A DNA stretch of 64,000 nucleotides from Actinomycetota bacterium (lineage in GTDB: Bacteria; Actinomycetota; Actinomycetes; Streptosporangiales; Streptosporangiaceae). How positions within the stretch are numbered: position 1 is the first letter of the stretch; every line of letters begins with the position of its first letter. Shown piece after piece: positions 37,971-46,694 of this stretch. Location of the stretch: the NCBI GenBank assembly GCA_027314515.1, contig DAHVAR010000052.1, positions 1 through 64,000 of the forward strand, read 5' to 3'. The translations under genes were made by a program, and so were the position numbers. The notes beneath the pieces are model-generated. The model was not told the DNA's origin, did not search any database, and saw only the letters and a list, made by a program, of their open reading frames with translations.

Positions 37971-39323
37971 ATGGAAGATCAGGAATCCGGCCGGCTGGCT
38001 GGCCAGGATCTCCAGCTCAGCAGACGCTCGGTGCTGCGGGGAATAGGGTTCGGCGCTGTCGCGGCGGGCGCGAGCGGGCTTCTTGCCGCTTGCGGCTCAG
38101 GTATCAAGGGGGCCGGCTCGGGCGCGGCCGGCACCATCAACATCGGCTTCATCACACCGCTGACCGGGAACCTGGCCGGGTTCGCGTCCGGTGACCAGTT
38201 CGTGCTGAGCCTGGTCAAGGGTACGTCGATATACAAGAGCGGGATCAAGATCGGCGGCAAGACGTACAAGATCAACGTCAACGTCCAGGACAGCCAGTCG
38301 AGCCCGACCCGCGCGGCTCAGGTGGCGCAGCAACTCATCGCGAACCACGCCGACCTGATCCTGACCACATCGACGCCGGAGACTACCAACCCGGTAGCGG
38401 CAGCCTGCCAGAAGGCCGGCACCCCGTGCCTGTCAACGGTCGTGCCGTGGGAGTCCTGGTACGCCGGCCTCGGCGGCAACCCGCTGAAGCCGACCACGGA
38501 CTTCAAGTACGTGTCGACGTTCTTCTTCGGGCTGAAGGAGTTCAACGGCACGTTCGAGCCGATCTGGAACCGCATCCACACCAACAAGGTCGTGGCCTGC
38601 CAGTACCCCAATGACGCGGACGGCAATGCGTTCCGCTACGGCTTCGAGCCGCTGATCAAGGCGGACGGCTACACGGTCGTGGACGGCGGTGCGTACACCG
38701 ACCTGACGGCCAGCTTCACCTCGATGATCTCGCTGTTCAAGAGCAAGAACTGCGAGGTGTTCAGCAATTGCCCGCTACCGCCGGACTTCAACACGTTCTG
38801 GCACCAGGCCTCCCAGCAGGGCTTCAAGCCGAAGATCGCAACGGTGGCCAAGGTGCTGCTGTTCCCGGCCGACTGCGACGCGCTCGGTCCCGCCCTGGTC
38901 AACAACATCGCCACCGACTCGTGGTGGGGCCCGTACATGCCCTACAGCTCATCGCTGGACGGCATGACCGCCGGCGCCCTCGCCACGGCGTACCAGGCCA
39001 AGTCCGGACAGCAGTGGCTGCAGTCGCTCGGCTCCACCTACTCGCTGTTCGAGGTGGCCAAGGAGGCGCTCAGCAAGGTCAGCGACCCGCATGACAAGGC
39101 TGAGGTCGCGGGCGCCCTGCACAACGTGAGCTACTCCGGCATCTGCGGGCCGATCAACTTCGCCGCCGGCCCGGCCCCTGGCGTGGGCATCATCCGCCCG
39201 GTCGGCGTTCAGTGGAAGGCTCAGCCCGCTGGCAGCAAGTACCCGGTCGAGATGAAGGTCGTGGACAATTCGCTGAACCCCAGCGTGCCGATCGGCGCGA
39301 ACCTCGTGGCGACGAATGCCTGA
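37971..39323 (+). CDS. Branched-chain-type ABC substrate-binding lipoprotein (Tat)
   Basis: A 450-residue periplasmic-binding protein of the Leu/Ile/Val-binding family. The N-terminus has a twin-arginine motif (LSRRSVLRGIGFG) followed by the lipobox LLAACG, so it is exported folded through Tat and anchored as a lipoprotein. INIGFITPLTGNLAGFASGD, DSQSSPTRAAQVAQQLI and STVVPWESWYAGLGGNP are family segments. It comes straight after pcaR and is followed by two ATPases and two permeases in overlapping genes. The ligand is likely an aromatic acid, judged from location only. Confidence 0.9.
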   Translation: MEDQESGRLAGQDLQLSRRSVLRGIGFGAVAAGASGLLAACGSGIKGAGSGAAGTINIGFITPLTGNLAGFASGDQFVLSLVKGTSIYKSGIKIGGKTYKINVNVQDSQSSPTRAAQVAQQLIANHADLILTTSTPETTNPVAAACQKAGTPCLSTVVPWESWYAGLGGNPLKPTTDFKYVSTFFFGLKEFNGTFEPIWNRIHTNKVVACQYPNDADGNAFRYGFEPLIKADGYTVVDGGAYTDLTASFTSMISLFKSKNCEVFSNCPLPPDFNTFWHQASQQGFKPKIATVAKVLLFPADCDALGPALVNNIATDSWWGPYMPYSSSLDGMTAGALATAYQAKSGQQWLQSLGSTYSLFEVAKEALSKVSDPHDKAEVAGALHNVSYSGICGPINFAAGPAPGVGIIRPVGVQWKAQPAGSKYPVEMKVVDNSLNPSVPIGANLVATNA

Positions 39324-40197
39324 TCCGGCAACTGCCGGCCAGGCCGGTACCGGGGTTGCGGGTGCCGTAGCCCCGGCTACCGGCGTGGCCGGCACCGGCG
39401 CGTCACCAGCCTTGCTGGAACTCGATGCGGTCTGCAAGAGCTTCGGCAAGGTCGTTGTCGCCGACAACCTGTCGCTCGCGGTCGGCGAGGCTGACCTGGT
39501 CGGAATCGTCGGCCCGAACGGCGCCGGCAAGAGCAGCCTGTTCGGGCTGATCGCCGGCGACCTGGCACCGTCGTCGGGCCACATCAGATTCGCCGGGAAA
39601 GGTGTCACCAAGGCGGATGCGGCGGCCCGGTGCCGGCTCGGCATCGGCCGCACGTTCCAGGTGCCCAAGCCGTTCGGGGCGATGACGGTCTTCGAGAACG
39701 TGCTCGTCGCGGTGCAGCAAGGCGGCGGCCTGCGGGGCCGGTCGAGCTACGCGGCGGCCGTCGAGGTGCTGGAGCGTACCGGGCTGGCCGCCGATGTCAA
39801 CCTCCCGGCAGAGCGGCTCAGGCTGCTCTCCCGGAAGCGGCTGGAGGTCGCCAGGGCCATCGCCACCCGGCCGAAGCTGCTGCTGCTCGACGAGGTAGCC
39901 GGCGGGCTGACCGATCCGGAAGTTGCGCAGCTGGCCGGCATCGTGCGAGCGATTTCCGCCGAGGGCATCGCGATCATCTGGATCGAGCACGTCGTGCACG
40001 CCCTGACGGCGACGGTCGGCCGCCTGCTCTGCCTGTCCGGCGGGCTGATCATCGGCGACGGCGAGCCCGAAGCGGTGCTGGCCATGCCCGCGGTCCGCGA
40101 GGTATTCCTCGGCACCGAGGTCACCGCGGAACTGCGGGCGGCGGGCCCTGTGACCGGTCCCGCGGCGGTTAGCGCGGCCGGCCGGGAGCCGGTATGA
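39316..40197 (+). CDS. ABC transporter ATPase, LivG-like
   Basis: A 293-residue ATPase: Walker A GPNGAGKSSL, the LivG-specific insert RCRLGIGRTFQVPKPFGAMT, and Walker B LLLLDEVAGGL. The signature loop, usually LS-Y/G-G-Q, reads LLSRKRLEVARAIA, a variant seen in some members of this family. A low-complexity Ala/Gly/Thr stretch of about 30 residues precedes the fold. It overlaps the binding-protein gene by 8 bases and the next gene by 4. Confidence 0.9.
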   Translation: MPDPATAGQAGTGVAGAVAPATGVAGTGASPALLELDAVCKSFGKVVVADNLSLAVGEADLVGIVGPNGAGKSSLFGLIAGDLAPSSGHIRFAGKGVTKADAAARCRLGIGRTFQVPKPFGAMTVFENVLVAVQQGGGLRGRSSYAAAVEVLERTGLAADVNLPAERLRLLSRKRLEVARAIATRPKLLLLDEVAGGLTDPEVAQLAGIVRAISAEGIAIIWIEHVVHALTATVGRLLCLSGGLIIGDGEPEAVLAMPAVREVFLGTEVTAELRAAGPVTGPAAVSAAGREPV

Positions 40198-41078
40198 CCA
40201 CGGCCGGGACCACCGACGCAAGCCCGCTGCTCGAGGTGGCCGGGCTGAGCGTTCACCACGGCCAGCTGCAAGCGCTGCACGACGTCAGCATCGCGGTGCC
40301 GGCCGGCCAGGTGCACGCGATGATCGGGGCGAACGGTGCTGGCAAGTCCACCTTGCTCCGCACCATCGCCGGCCTGCACGCTCCTACCGCCGGCTCGGTC
40401 CGGCTGGACGGTCGCGACATCACTGGCCTTCGGCCGGAGCGACGGGTGGCGGCCGGCATCGCGCTGGTGCCCGAGGGCCGCAGGCTCTTCCCGTCGCTGT
40501 CGGTGGAGGAGAACCTGCTGGTCGGTGCCAGCAGCCGGCGCACGGGCGAATGGAGCATCGATGCCATCTACGACCTGTTCGGCTGGATGCGAGACCGGCG
40601 TCGGCAGCGCGCCGCGCAGCTATCCGGCGGCGAGCAGCAAGCGGTGGCCATCGGCCGGGCGCTGGCAGCTAACCCGAGCGTGCTGCTGCTGGACGAGCTC
40701 TCCCTGGGCCTGGCGCCAGTCGTCGTCCGCCGGATCTACGCGACGCTGCCCCAGCTAGCCGCATCCGGAATGACGATCCTGCTGGTCGAGCAGGACGTCA
40801 GCCAGGCGCTTGCGGTCGCTTCGCACGTGCATTGCCTGCTCGAGGGCCGGGTCACGCTGGCCGGACCGCCGGCCGGGCTGACCGGCGCGCAGATCGAGGC
40901 GGCCTACTTCGGGGTCTCCGCGGCCAGCAACGGCAACGGCGACGGCTCGCCGCCCGGTACGCCCGCCAGCGCGGGGCCGGCCAGCGTGGCGCCCGCTGGT
41001 TCAGTGCCCGCCAGTTCAGTGCCCGCCAGCTCAGGGCCAGCCCGGCAGGCTGATCAACCGCCAGGAGTGCATATATGA
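40194..41078 (+). CDS. ABC transporter ATPase, LivF-like
   Basis: A 294-residue ATPase. VHHGQLQALHDVSIAVPAGQ, Walker A GANGAGKSTLL, LVPEGRRLFPSLSVEENLLVG (LivF hallmark), a normal signature LSGGEQQAVAIGRAL and Walker B LLLDELSLGLAP are present. The last 60 residues are a Ser/Ala/Pro-rich tail with SVPASS repeats, coded by a DNA repeat (about 40990-41040). It forms the second nucleotide-binding subunit of the same importer. Confidence 0.93.
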   Translation: MTTAGTTDASPLLEVAGLSVHHGQLQALHDVSIAVPAGQVHAMIGANGAGKSTLLRTIAGLHAPTAGSVRLDGRDITGLRPERRVAAGIALVPEGRRLFPSLSVEENLLVGASSRRTGEWSIDAIYDLFGWMRDRRRQRAAQLSGGEQQAVAIGRALAANPSVLLLDELSLGLAPVVVRRIYATLPQLAASGMTILLVEQDVSQALAVASHVHCLLEGRVTLAGPPAGLTGAQIEAAYFGVSAASNGNGDGSPPGTPASAGPASVAPAGSVPASSVPASSGPARQADQPPGVHI

Positions 41079-41947
41079 CCTGGGTCAACGCGGTGATACA
41101 GGGCGTCATGCTCGGCGGCTTGTACGCACTGTTCGCGTGCGGGCTGTCGCTGATGTTCGGCGTCATGAAGGTGATCAACCTCGCGCATGGTGACCTGGCC
41201 ATGGTGGCCGCCTATATCGCGCTCGGCGTGGTCACGATCACCCACGTCCCGGCCGTCTGGTCCTTCGTGCTGGTCGTGCCGATTTTCGCGGCCCTCGGCT
41301 ACGTGCTGCAGCGAACGCTGCTGCAGGCGTCGCTGAACCGTGGCGTGATCACCACGCTGCTGGTCACGTTCGGGCTGTCGGTCGTCATCGAGAACGCGCT
41401 GCAGCAGTTTCTGTCCGCGAACAGCAGGGAACTGAACATCGGCTCGCTGGTCTCCGACTCGTTCAGCATCGGCTCCCAGATCACGATCGCCTACCTTGAC
41501 CTGGCCATCCTGGTGGTCGCGGTGGCCGTTTTGCTGGGCCTGCAGTACTTCCTGTCGTCCTCCCGCAGCGGCCGGATGATCCGCGCGGTGGCCGACGACC
41601 GCGAGGCGGCGCAACTCTCCGGCATCAACTACCGGCACGTCTTCGGGATCGCGACCGCGATCGCCTTCGGCACGGTGGCACTGGCTGGCCTCGCCTACGG
41701 CATGTACACCCAGTTCGACCCGACGACCGGGACCACGGCCCTGCTGCTGTACGCGTTCGAGGCGGTCGTCATCGGCGGCCTCGGGTCACTGTGGGGCACG
41801 CTGGCAGGCGGCATCCTGCTCGGCGTGGCGCAGCAGGTTGGCGCCCAGTACCACGCGGCCGATCAGGTACTTGCCGGGCAGTTGCTCTTCCTCATCATCC
41901 TGGTGCTCCGGCCGCAGGGCATCACCAGCCGCAGGGAACTCGCATGA
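41075..41947 (+). CDS. ABC transporter permease, LivH-like
   Basis: A 290-residue integral membrane protein with about eight hydrophobic helices. VIQGVMLGGLYALFACGLSL at the N-terminus, GVMKVINLAHGDLAMV and GGLGSLWGTLAGGILLGVAQ near the C-terminus are LivH landmarks. It forms half of the transmembrane channel. Genes are coupled on both sides by 4-base overlaps. Confidence 0.93.
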   Translation: MTWVNAVIQGVMLGGLYALFACGLSLMFGVMKVINLAHGDLAMVAAYIALGVVTITHVPAVWSFVLVVPIFAALGYVLQRTLLQASLNRGVITTLLVTFGLSVVIENALQQFLSANSRELNIGSLVSDSFSIGSQITIAYLDLAILVVAVAVLLGLQYFLSSSRSGRMIRAVADDREAAQLSGINYRHVFGIATAIAFGTVALAGLAYGMYTQFDPTTGTTALLLYAFEAVVIGGLGSLWGTLAGGILLGVAQQVGAQYHAADQVLAGQLLFLIILVLRPQGITSRRELA

Positions 41948-43038
41948 GCGCAGTCGGACAGGACACCCAGGCCGCCGGCGGCCAGCACCCGCGGGTCGCC
42001 GCCCGCGGGCCGGCCGCCGGCCGGGTGGTGACGCGCTCACGGCGGTCAGCCCTGTGGGCCGGGCTGGCCGCGGTCGTCGCGATCGCCATCCTCGGCTACC
42101 TGCCGTACCTTGTCTTCTCCGACACCACAGGACTGATGGTCCAGTTCTTCCAGTTGCTGATCATGGCCAGCATGTGGAACCTGCTGGCCGGCTACGCGGG
42201 CCTGGTCTCGGTCGGCCACCAGGCGTTCATCGGGCTCGGTGCCTACTTCGTGGTGCTGCTGGCCATGCACGGCCTCAGCCCGTTCACGGCCATCCCGATC
42301 GCCACCGCGGCGACCGGCGTGGTCGGCCTGCCGGTCTGGTGGCTGGTCTCGAGGTTGCGCAGCGGGTACTTCGCGATCACCATGTGGGTCATCGCGTCGG
42401 TCTGCATGCTGATCATCATCCAGATCTCCTCGCTCGGCAGCGGAACCGGGATCGCGCTGAGCGGCCTGACCCAGAGCCCGACCCTGCTTGCCGCCGACAC
42501 CTACTGGGCCACGCTCGCGGTTGCCGTGCTGGCCATTGCCGGCATCTACGCGCTGCTGCGCAGCCGGCTAGGCCTGGCGCTGACCGCGATCAGGGACGAC
42601 GAGGCCGGCGCGAAGAGCATCGGCGGCCGGGTCGGCTCGGTGCAGCGCCTGGTCTTCCTCGTGACCGCGCTCGGCTGCGGCGCGGCCGGCGCGGTGTACG
42701 CGATCGGCCAGCAGTTCATCGTCCCGACGGCCGCGTTCGACGTGTCGTTCACCGCCGAGATGATCTTCATTACCATCATCGGCGGGATCGGCACCATCGA
42801 GGGGCCGATCATCGGCACCATCGTGTTCTTCATCCTGCAGCAGACGCTGTCCGCGGACGGCACCTGGTACTGGATCGTCCTCGGCCTGGTGGCCATCGCG
42901 GTGGCGATCTGGGCGCCGCGCGGCATCTGGGGACTGGTCTCGGAGCGGTTCGGGATCCGGCTGTTCCCGGTCGGCTTCTACGTCTGGCCGGCTGGCGAGC
43001 AGCCGCGCCGCTTGCTGGCGCGCTCGGCCCGCCCGTAG
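41944..43038 (+). CDS. ABC transporter permease, LivM-like
   Basis: A 364-residue membrane protein. After a 30-residue cytoplasmic leader come about nine helices with NLLAGYAGLVSVGHQAFIGL, SRLRSGYFAITMWVIASVC and GGIGTIEGPIIGTIVFFILQ, all typical of LivM. It is the second channel subunit and last gene of the importer operon. No terminator hairpin with a T-run is obvious after it. Confidence 0.93.
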   Translation: MSAVGQDTQAAGGQHPRVAARGPAAGRVVTRSRRSALWAGLAAVVAIAILGYLPYLVFSDTTGLMVQFFQLLIMASMWNLLAGYAGLVSVGHQAFIGLGAYFVVLLAMHGLSPFTAIPIATAATGVVGLPVWWLVSRLRSGYFAITMWVIASVCMLIIIQISSLGSGTGIALSGLTQSPTLLAADTYWATLAVAVLAIAGIYALLRSRLGLALTAIRDDEAGAKSIGGRVGSVQRLVFLVTALGCGAAGAVYAIGQQFIVPTAAFDVSFTAEMIFITIIGGIGTIEGPIIGTIVFFILQQTLSADGTWYWIVLGLVAIAVAIWAPRGIWGLVSERFGIRLFPVGFYVWPAGEQPRRLLARSARP

Positions 43039-43432
43039 CGTCGCCGGGGTCGTACGAGCCGATAAGTACGTCCTACCCGGCTCCCGAGAGGACGCAGTCA
43101 ACGTCGGCTGACTCAGTGCGGAGCACCAGGTCCCGGTGGGTAAGGCCGGCCCGTGGGAGATTGTTGAGGTGCTCCGGCTCGTGCGCGATGAGCCAGTGCG
43201 GCGGACCCGGGGCTGGCGTCGTTGTGACCTTTGCGAGCGCCCCAAGGGACCCGGCCAGGCGCGACCTCTCAATCCCGCTGTCCAGATGGACCCCGATGGC
43301 AACCCGGTCTACCTCGGCGGCCGTGGAATCAGGGTGCGGGGCGGATCTGCCGTGGTTACGCGGCACCGTCAGCATCCGCTGACACAGGCATTACTGCTGC
43401 GGCCAACGTGCTCATCTGCCGCGTTCAGCGCG
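43039..43432. other. 394-base gap without a recognised gene
   Basis: Between the LivM stop and the PIN-toxin stop no recognised gene was found. The minus strand has an open frame at 43073-43375 (about 100 residues, with HLDSGIERSRLAGSLGAL and PPHWLIAHEPEHLNNL), which looks somewhat protein-like but matches no family I know. The plus strand also has an open frame from 43136 running beneath the toxin gene, which is likely only a shadow. Confidence 0.4.
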
Positions 43433-43876
43433 CTATCCGGCGAAGGTGACGGCCAGGATGTCAAGGCCGTCGATACGGTCGAAGTGCCGGGTGCTGGCTG
43501 TTCCGACGCGCCACCCGGCCATGACGGCGGTCGCTGCGACGAGCCGGTCGTGCGCGCCGACGTCCTGGCCCGTGGCGGCGAGCTCAGCCCAGATTCGGGC
43601 GTGCGCGCGGGCGGCGAGGAGCCCGAAGGGCACCGTGGGAAATGCGGCTAGCACTGCCTCGACGAACGCTTCGCGGCGGGCTCGGCGTTCCGCGGACGCG
43701 CGGTGCACGCCATGCAGCAGCGCTGAGGCAGTGATGGCGGCTATCGCGACCTCTTCGTCCGGGCCGAGCTGTTCTTCCAGCCGCTCGCTGACGGCGGCCA
43801 TGGCCGTGGCGGGCGGCAGGCGCCGGACTGCCCGTTCAAGATCGATAAAGACGGTCGTGTCTAGGAGCGTGCCCAC
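43433..43876 (-). CDS. PIN-domain toxin (VapC-like)
   Basis: A 147-residue PIN ribonuclease. The catalytic acids are in LLDTTVFIDLERAV, the AAITASALLHGVHRAS segment, and GAHDRLVAATAVMAGWRVGT near the end; F-D-R-I-D-G-L-D is the normal last strand. It differs in sequence from the PIN toxin at 14506-14889, so it is not a recent copy. It overlaps the upstream antitoxin gene by 16 bases. Confidence 0.88.
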   Translation of the reverse strand: MGTLLDTTVFIDLERAVRRLPPATAMAAVSERLEEQLGPDEEVAIAAITASALLHGVHRASAERRARREAFVEAVLAAFPTVPFGLLAARAHARIWAELAATGQDVGAHDRLVAATAVMAGWRVGTASTRHFDRIDGLDILAVTFAG

Positions 43877-44148
43877 GGGTCACCCGGAACCGGCCCGGTA
43901 TCGGCGAGCACGGCCTCCATGTCGTCCGCGAAACCCGGATCGGGCGGCGCGGCCACGGCGAGCAGCCCAAGAGCCTCCCTCAGCGGGCGGCCGTGCCGCG
44001 CCGGCGCAGGGCCTGCTGCCGTGTCGTCGGGATGGATGATCACGAATGTCGGCCGTTCGTGGTTCATGACAACCACACGTTCATGCCGGGCGACGGCCTC
44101 GCGGGCGTGGCGGGGAATTCGGACCTCCTCGGCCCTGATCGTGGTCAT
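43861..44148 (-). CDS. Phd/VapB-type antitoxin
   Basis: A 95-residue protein. IRAEEVRIPRHAREAVARHE and RVVVMNHERPTFVIIHPDD resemble the DNA-binding N-terminal half of Phd-type antitoxins. The C-terminal half is Pro/Ala-rich and acidic (PDPGFADDMEAVLADTG), as expected of a toxin-binding tail. Identification also rests on the overlapping PIN toxin gene. An inverted repeat that could be its operator lies 20-48 bases upstream. Confidence 0.8.
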   Translation of the reverse strand: MTTIRAEEVRIPRHAREAVARHERVVVMNHERPTFVIIHPDDTAAGPAPARHGRPLREALGLLAVAAPPDPGFADDMEAVLADTGPVPGDPWARS

Positions 44149-44168
44149 GCGTCACCTATAGCACCTCA

Positions 44169-44196
44169 CCGTACTGAAGAGTACGGTTCCGTACGG
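44169..44196 (-). promoter_or_regulatory. Operator-like palindromes upstream of the antitoxin gene
   Basis: CCGTACT (44169-44175) and AGTACGG (44180-44186) form an inverted repeat with a 4-base centre, followed after two bases by the palindrome CCGTACGG (44189-44196). On the minus strand a TATA-like -10 (CTATAG, around 44156-44162) lies between this and the antitoxin ATG at 44148, so bound antitoxin would cover the -35 region. Confidence 0.55.
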
Positions 44197-44318
44197 GCCG
44201 AGCCGGGGTACTCGCTGACAGTCGCAGGCCCACGTGGAAACGCACTCTTCTGCCGCACCCCGGCCGCCGAGTAGCTGACGGGCTCGACTGGCGCCGGACT
44301 AGCCCGTTTCCCCGGTAA

Positions 44319-45449
44319 TTAACTCTCGCCCCAGACCTCGTGCGCGACTTGCACCACGAGACGGAGCTTCGCGCGCTGCTGTTCCTGGGTGAGCACGTTG
44401 CCCTCGACGGTGGAGGAGAAGCCGCACTGCGGCGACAAGCACAGCTGATCCAGCGGGACGAAACGGGCTGCTTCGTCGATCCGGCGCTTGAGCGCGTCAA
44501 CGCTCTCCAGCTCACCGCGCTTGGTCGTGACCAGGCCTAGCACGACCATCTTGCCCTTCGGCACGAACCGCAGCGGCTCGAAGCCGCCGGACCGCTCGTC
44601 GTCGTACTCCAGGAAGAACCCGTCGACGTCAAGCTGGCTGAACAGGGCCTCGGCGACGAAATCGTAGCCGCCTTCGGCGGCCCAGGACGACCGGAAGTTG
44701 CCGCGGCACATGTGCGTGGTCACCTTCATGTCCGCAGGCCGGCCGGCTATCGCCTGGTTGACCTGCCGGATGTAGCGCAGGTGCAGGTGCTCGGCGTCCT
44801 CGCCGCGCTCGGCGATCTCGGCTCGCTGGGCCGGGTCGTTCAGGTAGGCCAGGCTGGTGTCGTCAAGCTGCAGGTAGGTGCAGCCGAGCTGGCCCAGGCG
44901 CTGCACCTCCTCGTGGTAGGCAGCGGCCAGGTCCGCCCAGAACTGCTCCATGTCGGGGTAGACGCTCGCCTCGATCGAGGCCGGGCCGCCGCGGTAGTGC
45001 ACCATGTTCGGCGACGGGATGGTCAGCTTCGGCGTGATGCCGCTGACCACGGACTTCAGGTAACGGAAATCGTCCTTGAAGATCGTGTGGTCCAGGTGGA
45101 TCTTGCTGCCGACGTGCAGCGCAGCCGGGGTGAACTCGATCTCGCCGCTGGCGTTGCGGAAGTGAACCGCGAGGTTGCCGGGCGCCTTGGTGATCCCGCC
45201 GAGCTGGTAGATGAAGTCCATGTGCCACGACGCGCGGCGGAACTCGCCGTCTGTGGCCGACTGCAGCCCGACATCGGACTGCATCATGACCACGTCCGCG
45301 ATCGAGGCATCCTCGACGGCCCGCAGGTGCTCGGCCCCGATCCTCCCCGCCGCGAAGTCGTCGCGGGCGGCCAGCAGCTCGGGCGGGCGGAGCAGGCTGC
45401 CGACGTGGTCGGCACGGAACGGCGGCGAGGTGTGCATGGAAGTCAGCAT
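44319..45449 (-). CDS. Single-domain MetE-like (cobalamin-independent) methyltransferase
   Basis: A 376-residue protein of the catalytic half of cobalamin-independent methionine synthase (YxjG/YxjH-like), about half the length of full MetE. FRADHVGSLLRPPELL, DGEFRRASWHMDF and YLQLDDTSLAYL are conserved. The zinc ligands are all there: His and Cys in TTHMCRGN, Glu in FFLEYDDERSG and Cys in LSPQCGF. The methyl donor and acceptor are not predictable. It is the last gene of an operon after pobA (15-base gap), so it may handle a methyl group from an aromatic substrate or simply make methionine. The ATG at 45437 is a possible alternative start. Confidence 0.85.
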   Translation of the reverse strand: MLTSMHTSPPFRADHVGSLLRPPELLAARDDFAAGRIGAEHLRAVEDASIADVVMMQSDVGLQSATDGEFRRASWHMDFIYQLGGITKAPGNLAVHFRNASGEIEFTPAALHVGSKIHLDHTIFKDDFRYLKSVVSGITPKLTIPSPNMVHYRGGPASIEASVYPDMEQFWADLAAAYHEEVQRLGQLGCTYLQLDDTSLAYLNDPAQRAEIAERGEDAEHLHLRYIRQVNQAIAGRPADMKVTTHMCRGNFRSSWAAEGGYDFVAEALFSQLDVDGFFLEYDDERSGGFEPLRFVPKGKMVVLGLVTTKRGELESVDALKRRIDEAARFVPLDQLCLSPQCGFSSTVEGNVLTQEQQRAKLRLVVQVAHEVWGES

Positions 45450-45464
45450 CCCTTTCTTAGCGGG

Positions 45465-46664
45465 TTAGGCGGATCCGGACGCCGGCTGCGGAATCGCGAA
45501 GCCGGTGTAGTTCTCGGCCAGCGAGGTGGCCGCCGCGGTCGAGCTGGCCACGTAGCGCAGCTGTGAGAGCTGCAACTGCGCTTCCATCTCGTCGGCGCCC
45601 GGCGAGCGGTGCAGCATGGTCGTCATCCACCAGGAGAAGTGCGTTGACCGCCAGACCCGGCTCAGGCAGGTGGCCGAGTAGGCGGCGGCGAGTGTGCCGT
45701 CGCCGCGCAGCATGGCGTCCAGGGCAGGAGCCAGCACGGCTACGTCGGCCAGCGCCAGGTTGAGGCCCTTGGCTCCGGTCGGCGGCACGATATGGGCCGC
45801 GTCGCCGGCCAGGAACAGCCGGCCGTACCGCATCGGCGCGCTGACGAAGCTGCGCATGGGCGTGATGTTCTTGTCCAGCACCGGCCCCTGCTGAAGAGTC
45901 CAGCCCGGCAGCTCGAACCGGCGGCTCAGCTCGGCCCAGATGCGATCATCGGGCCACTGGGCGATGTCGGCGTCCGGGGCGACCTGCAGGTAGAGCCGGC
46001 TGACCGACAGGCTGCGCAGGCTGTGCAGCGCGAACCCGTTCCGGTGGTGGGCGTAGATCAGCTCATCGGTGGACGGCGGCACGTCAGCCAGGATGCCCAG
46101 CCAGGCGTACGGATACTCGCGCTCCCAGGTGGTCAGCGCACCGCCCGGTATCGCGGCCCGGCAGATCCCGTGGAATCCGTCGCAGCCGGCGATGACATCG
46201 CAGTCGACGTCATGACGTGTTCCGCTGGCATCGGTGTAGCTGAGCCGGGGCCGGCCGGTGTCGAGGCGGGATACCTCGGTGCCGGTGACGCCGAACTCGA
46301 CCGCGCCGTTGTCGGCGAGCCTGCGGGCGATGAGGTCCTTGACCACCTCGGTCTGCGCGTAGACGGTCACGGTCCGGCCGCCGGTCAGCTCGCGGAAGTC
46401 GATGTGCCGCCGCTCTCCGTCAAACTGCAGGTAGATGCCGCCGTGCTCGAGGCCTTCGCGGTCGAGCCGGCCGCCCAGGCCGACCTCGCGCAGCAGCGTC
46501 ACGCTGCCGTCCTCCAGCACGCCGGCGCGCTGCCGCGCCTCGCAGTACTCCCGGCTGCGGATCTCGACCAGCACCGAGTCGATGCCGCGGAGCGCGAGCA
46601 GGTGCGAGAGCAGCAGCCCGGCCGGACCGGCCCCGACGATTCCTACCTGCGTGCGAGTTCGCAT
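45465..46664 (-). CDS. pobA: 4-hydroxybenzoate 3-monooxygenase
   Basis: A 399-residue flavoprotein hydroxylase. The FAD site is VGIVGAGPAGLLLSHLLAL; EARQRAGVLEDGSVTLLREV, the DG motif in VIAGCDGFHGICRAAI and LFLAGDAAHIVPPTGAKGLN follow, all close to PobA. It uses NAD(P)H and oxygen to make protocatechuate from 4-hydroxybenzoate, which then enters the pca pathway encoded 10 kb away. The Tyr and Ser residues that bind the substrate phenol and carboxylate lie in the expected region (SRLYLQVAP). It lies between the aldehyde dehydrogenase and MetE-like genes in one operon. Confidence 0.95.
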   Translation of the reverse strand: MRTRTQVGIVGAGPAGLLLSHLLALRGIDSVLVEIRSREYCEARQRAGVLEDGSVTLLREVGLGGRLDREGLEHGGIYLQFDGERRHIDFRELTGGRTVTVYAQTEVVKDLIARRLADNGAVEFGVTGTEVSRLDTGRPRLSYTDASGTRHDVDCDVIAGCDGFHGICRAAIPGGALTTWEREYPYAWLGILADVPPSTDELIYAHHRNGFALHSLRSLSVSRLYLQVAPDADIAQWPDDRIWAELSRRFELPGWTLQQGPVLDKNITPMRSFVSAPMRYGRLFLAGDAAHIVPPTGAKGLNLALADVAVLAPALDAMLRGDGTLAAAYSATCLSRVWRSTHFSWWMTTMLHRSPGADEMEAQLQLSQLRYVASSTAAATSLAENYTGFAIPQPASGSA

Positions 46665-46694
46665 GGTCGTAACGAAGTTGCGGCTGCGGCCGGG

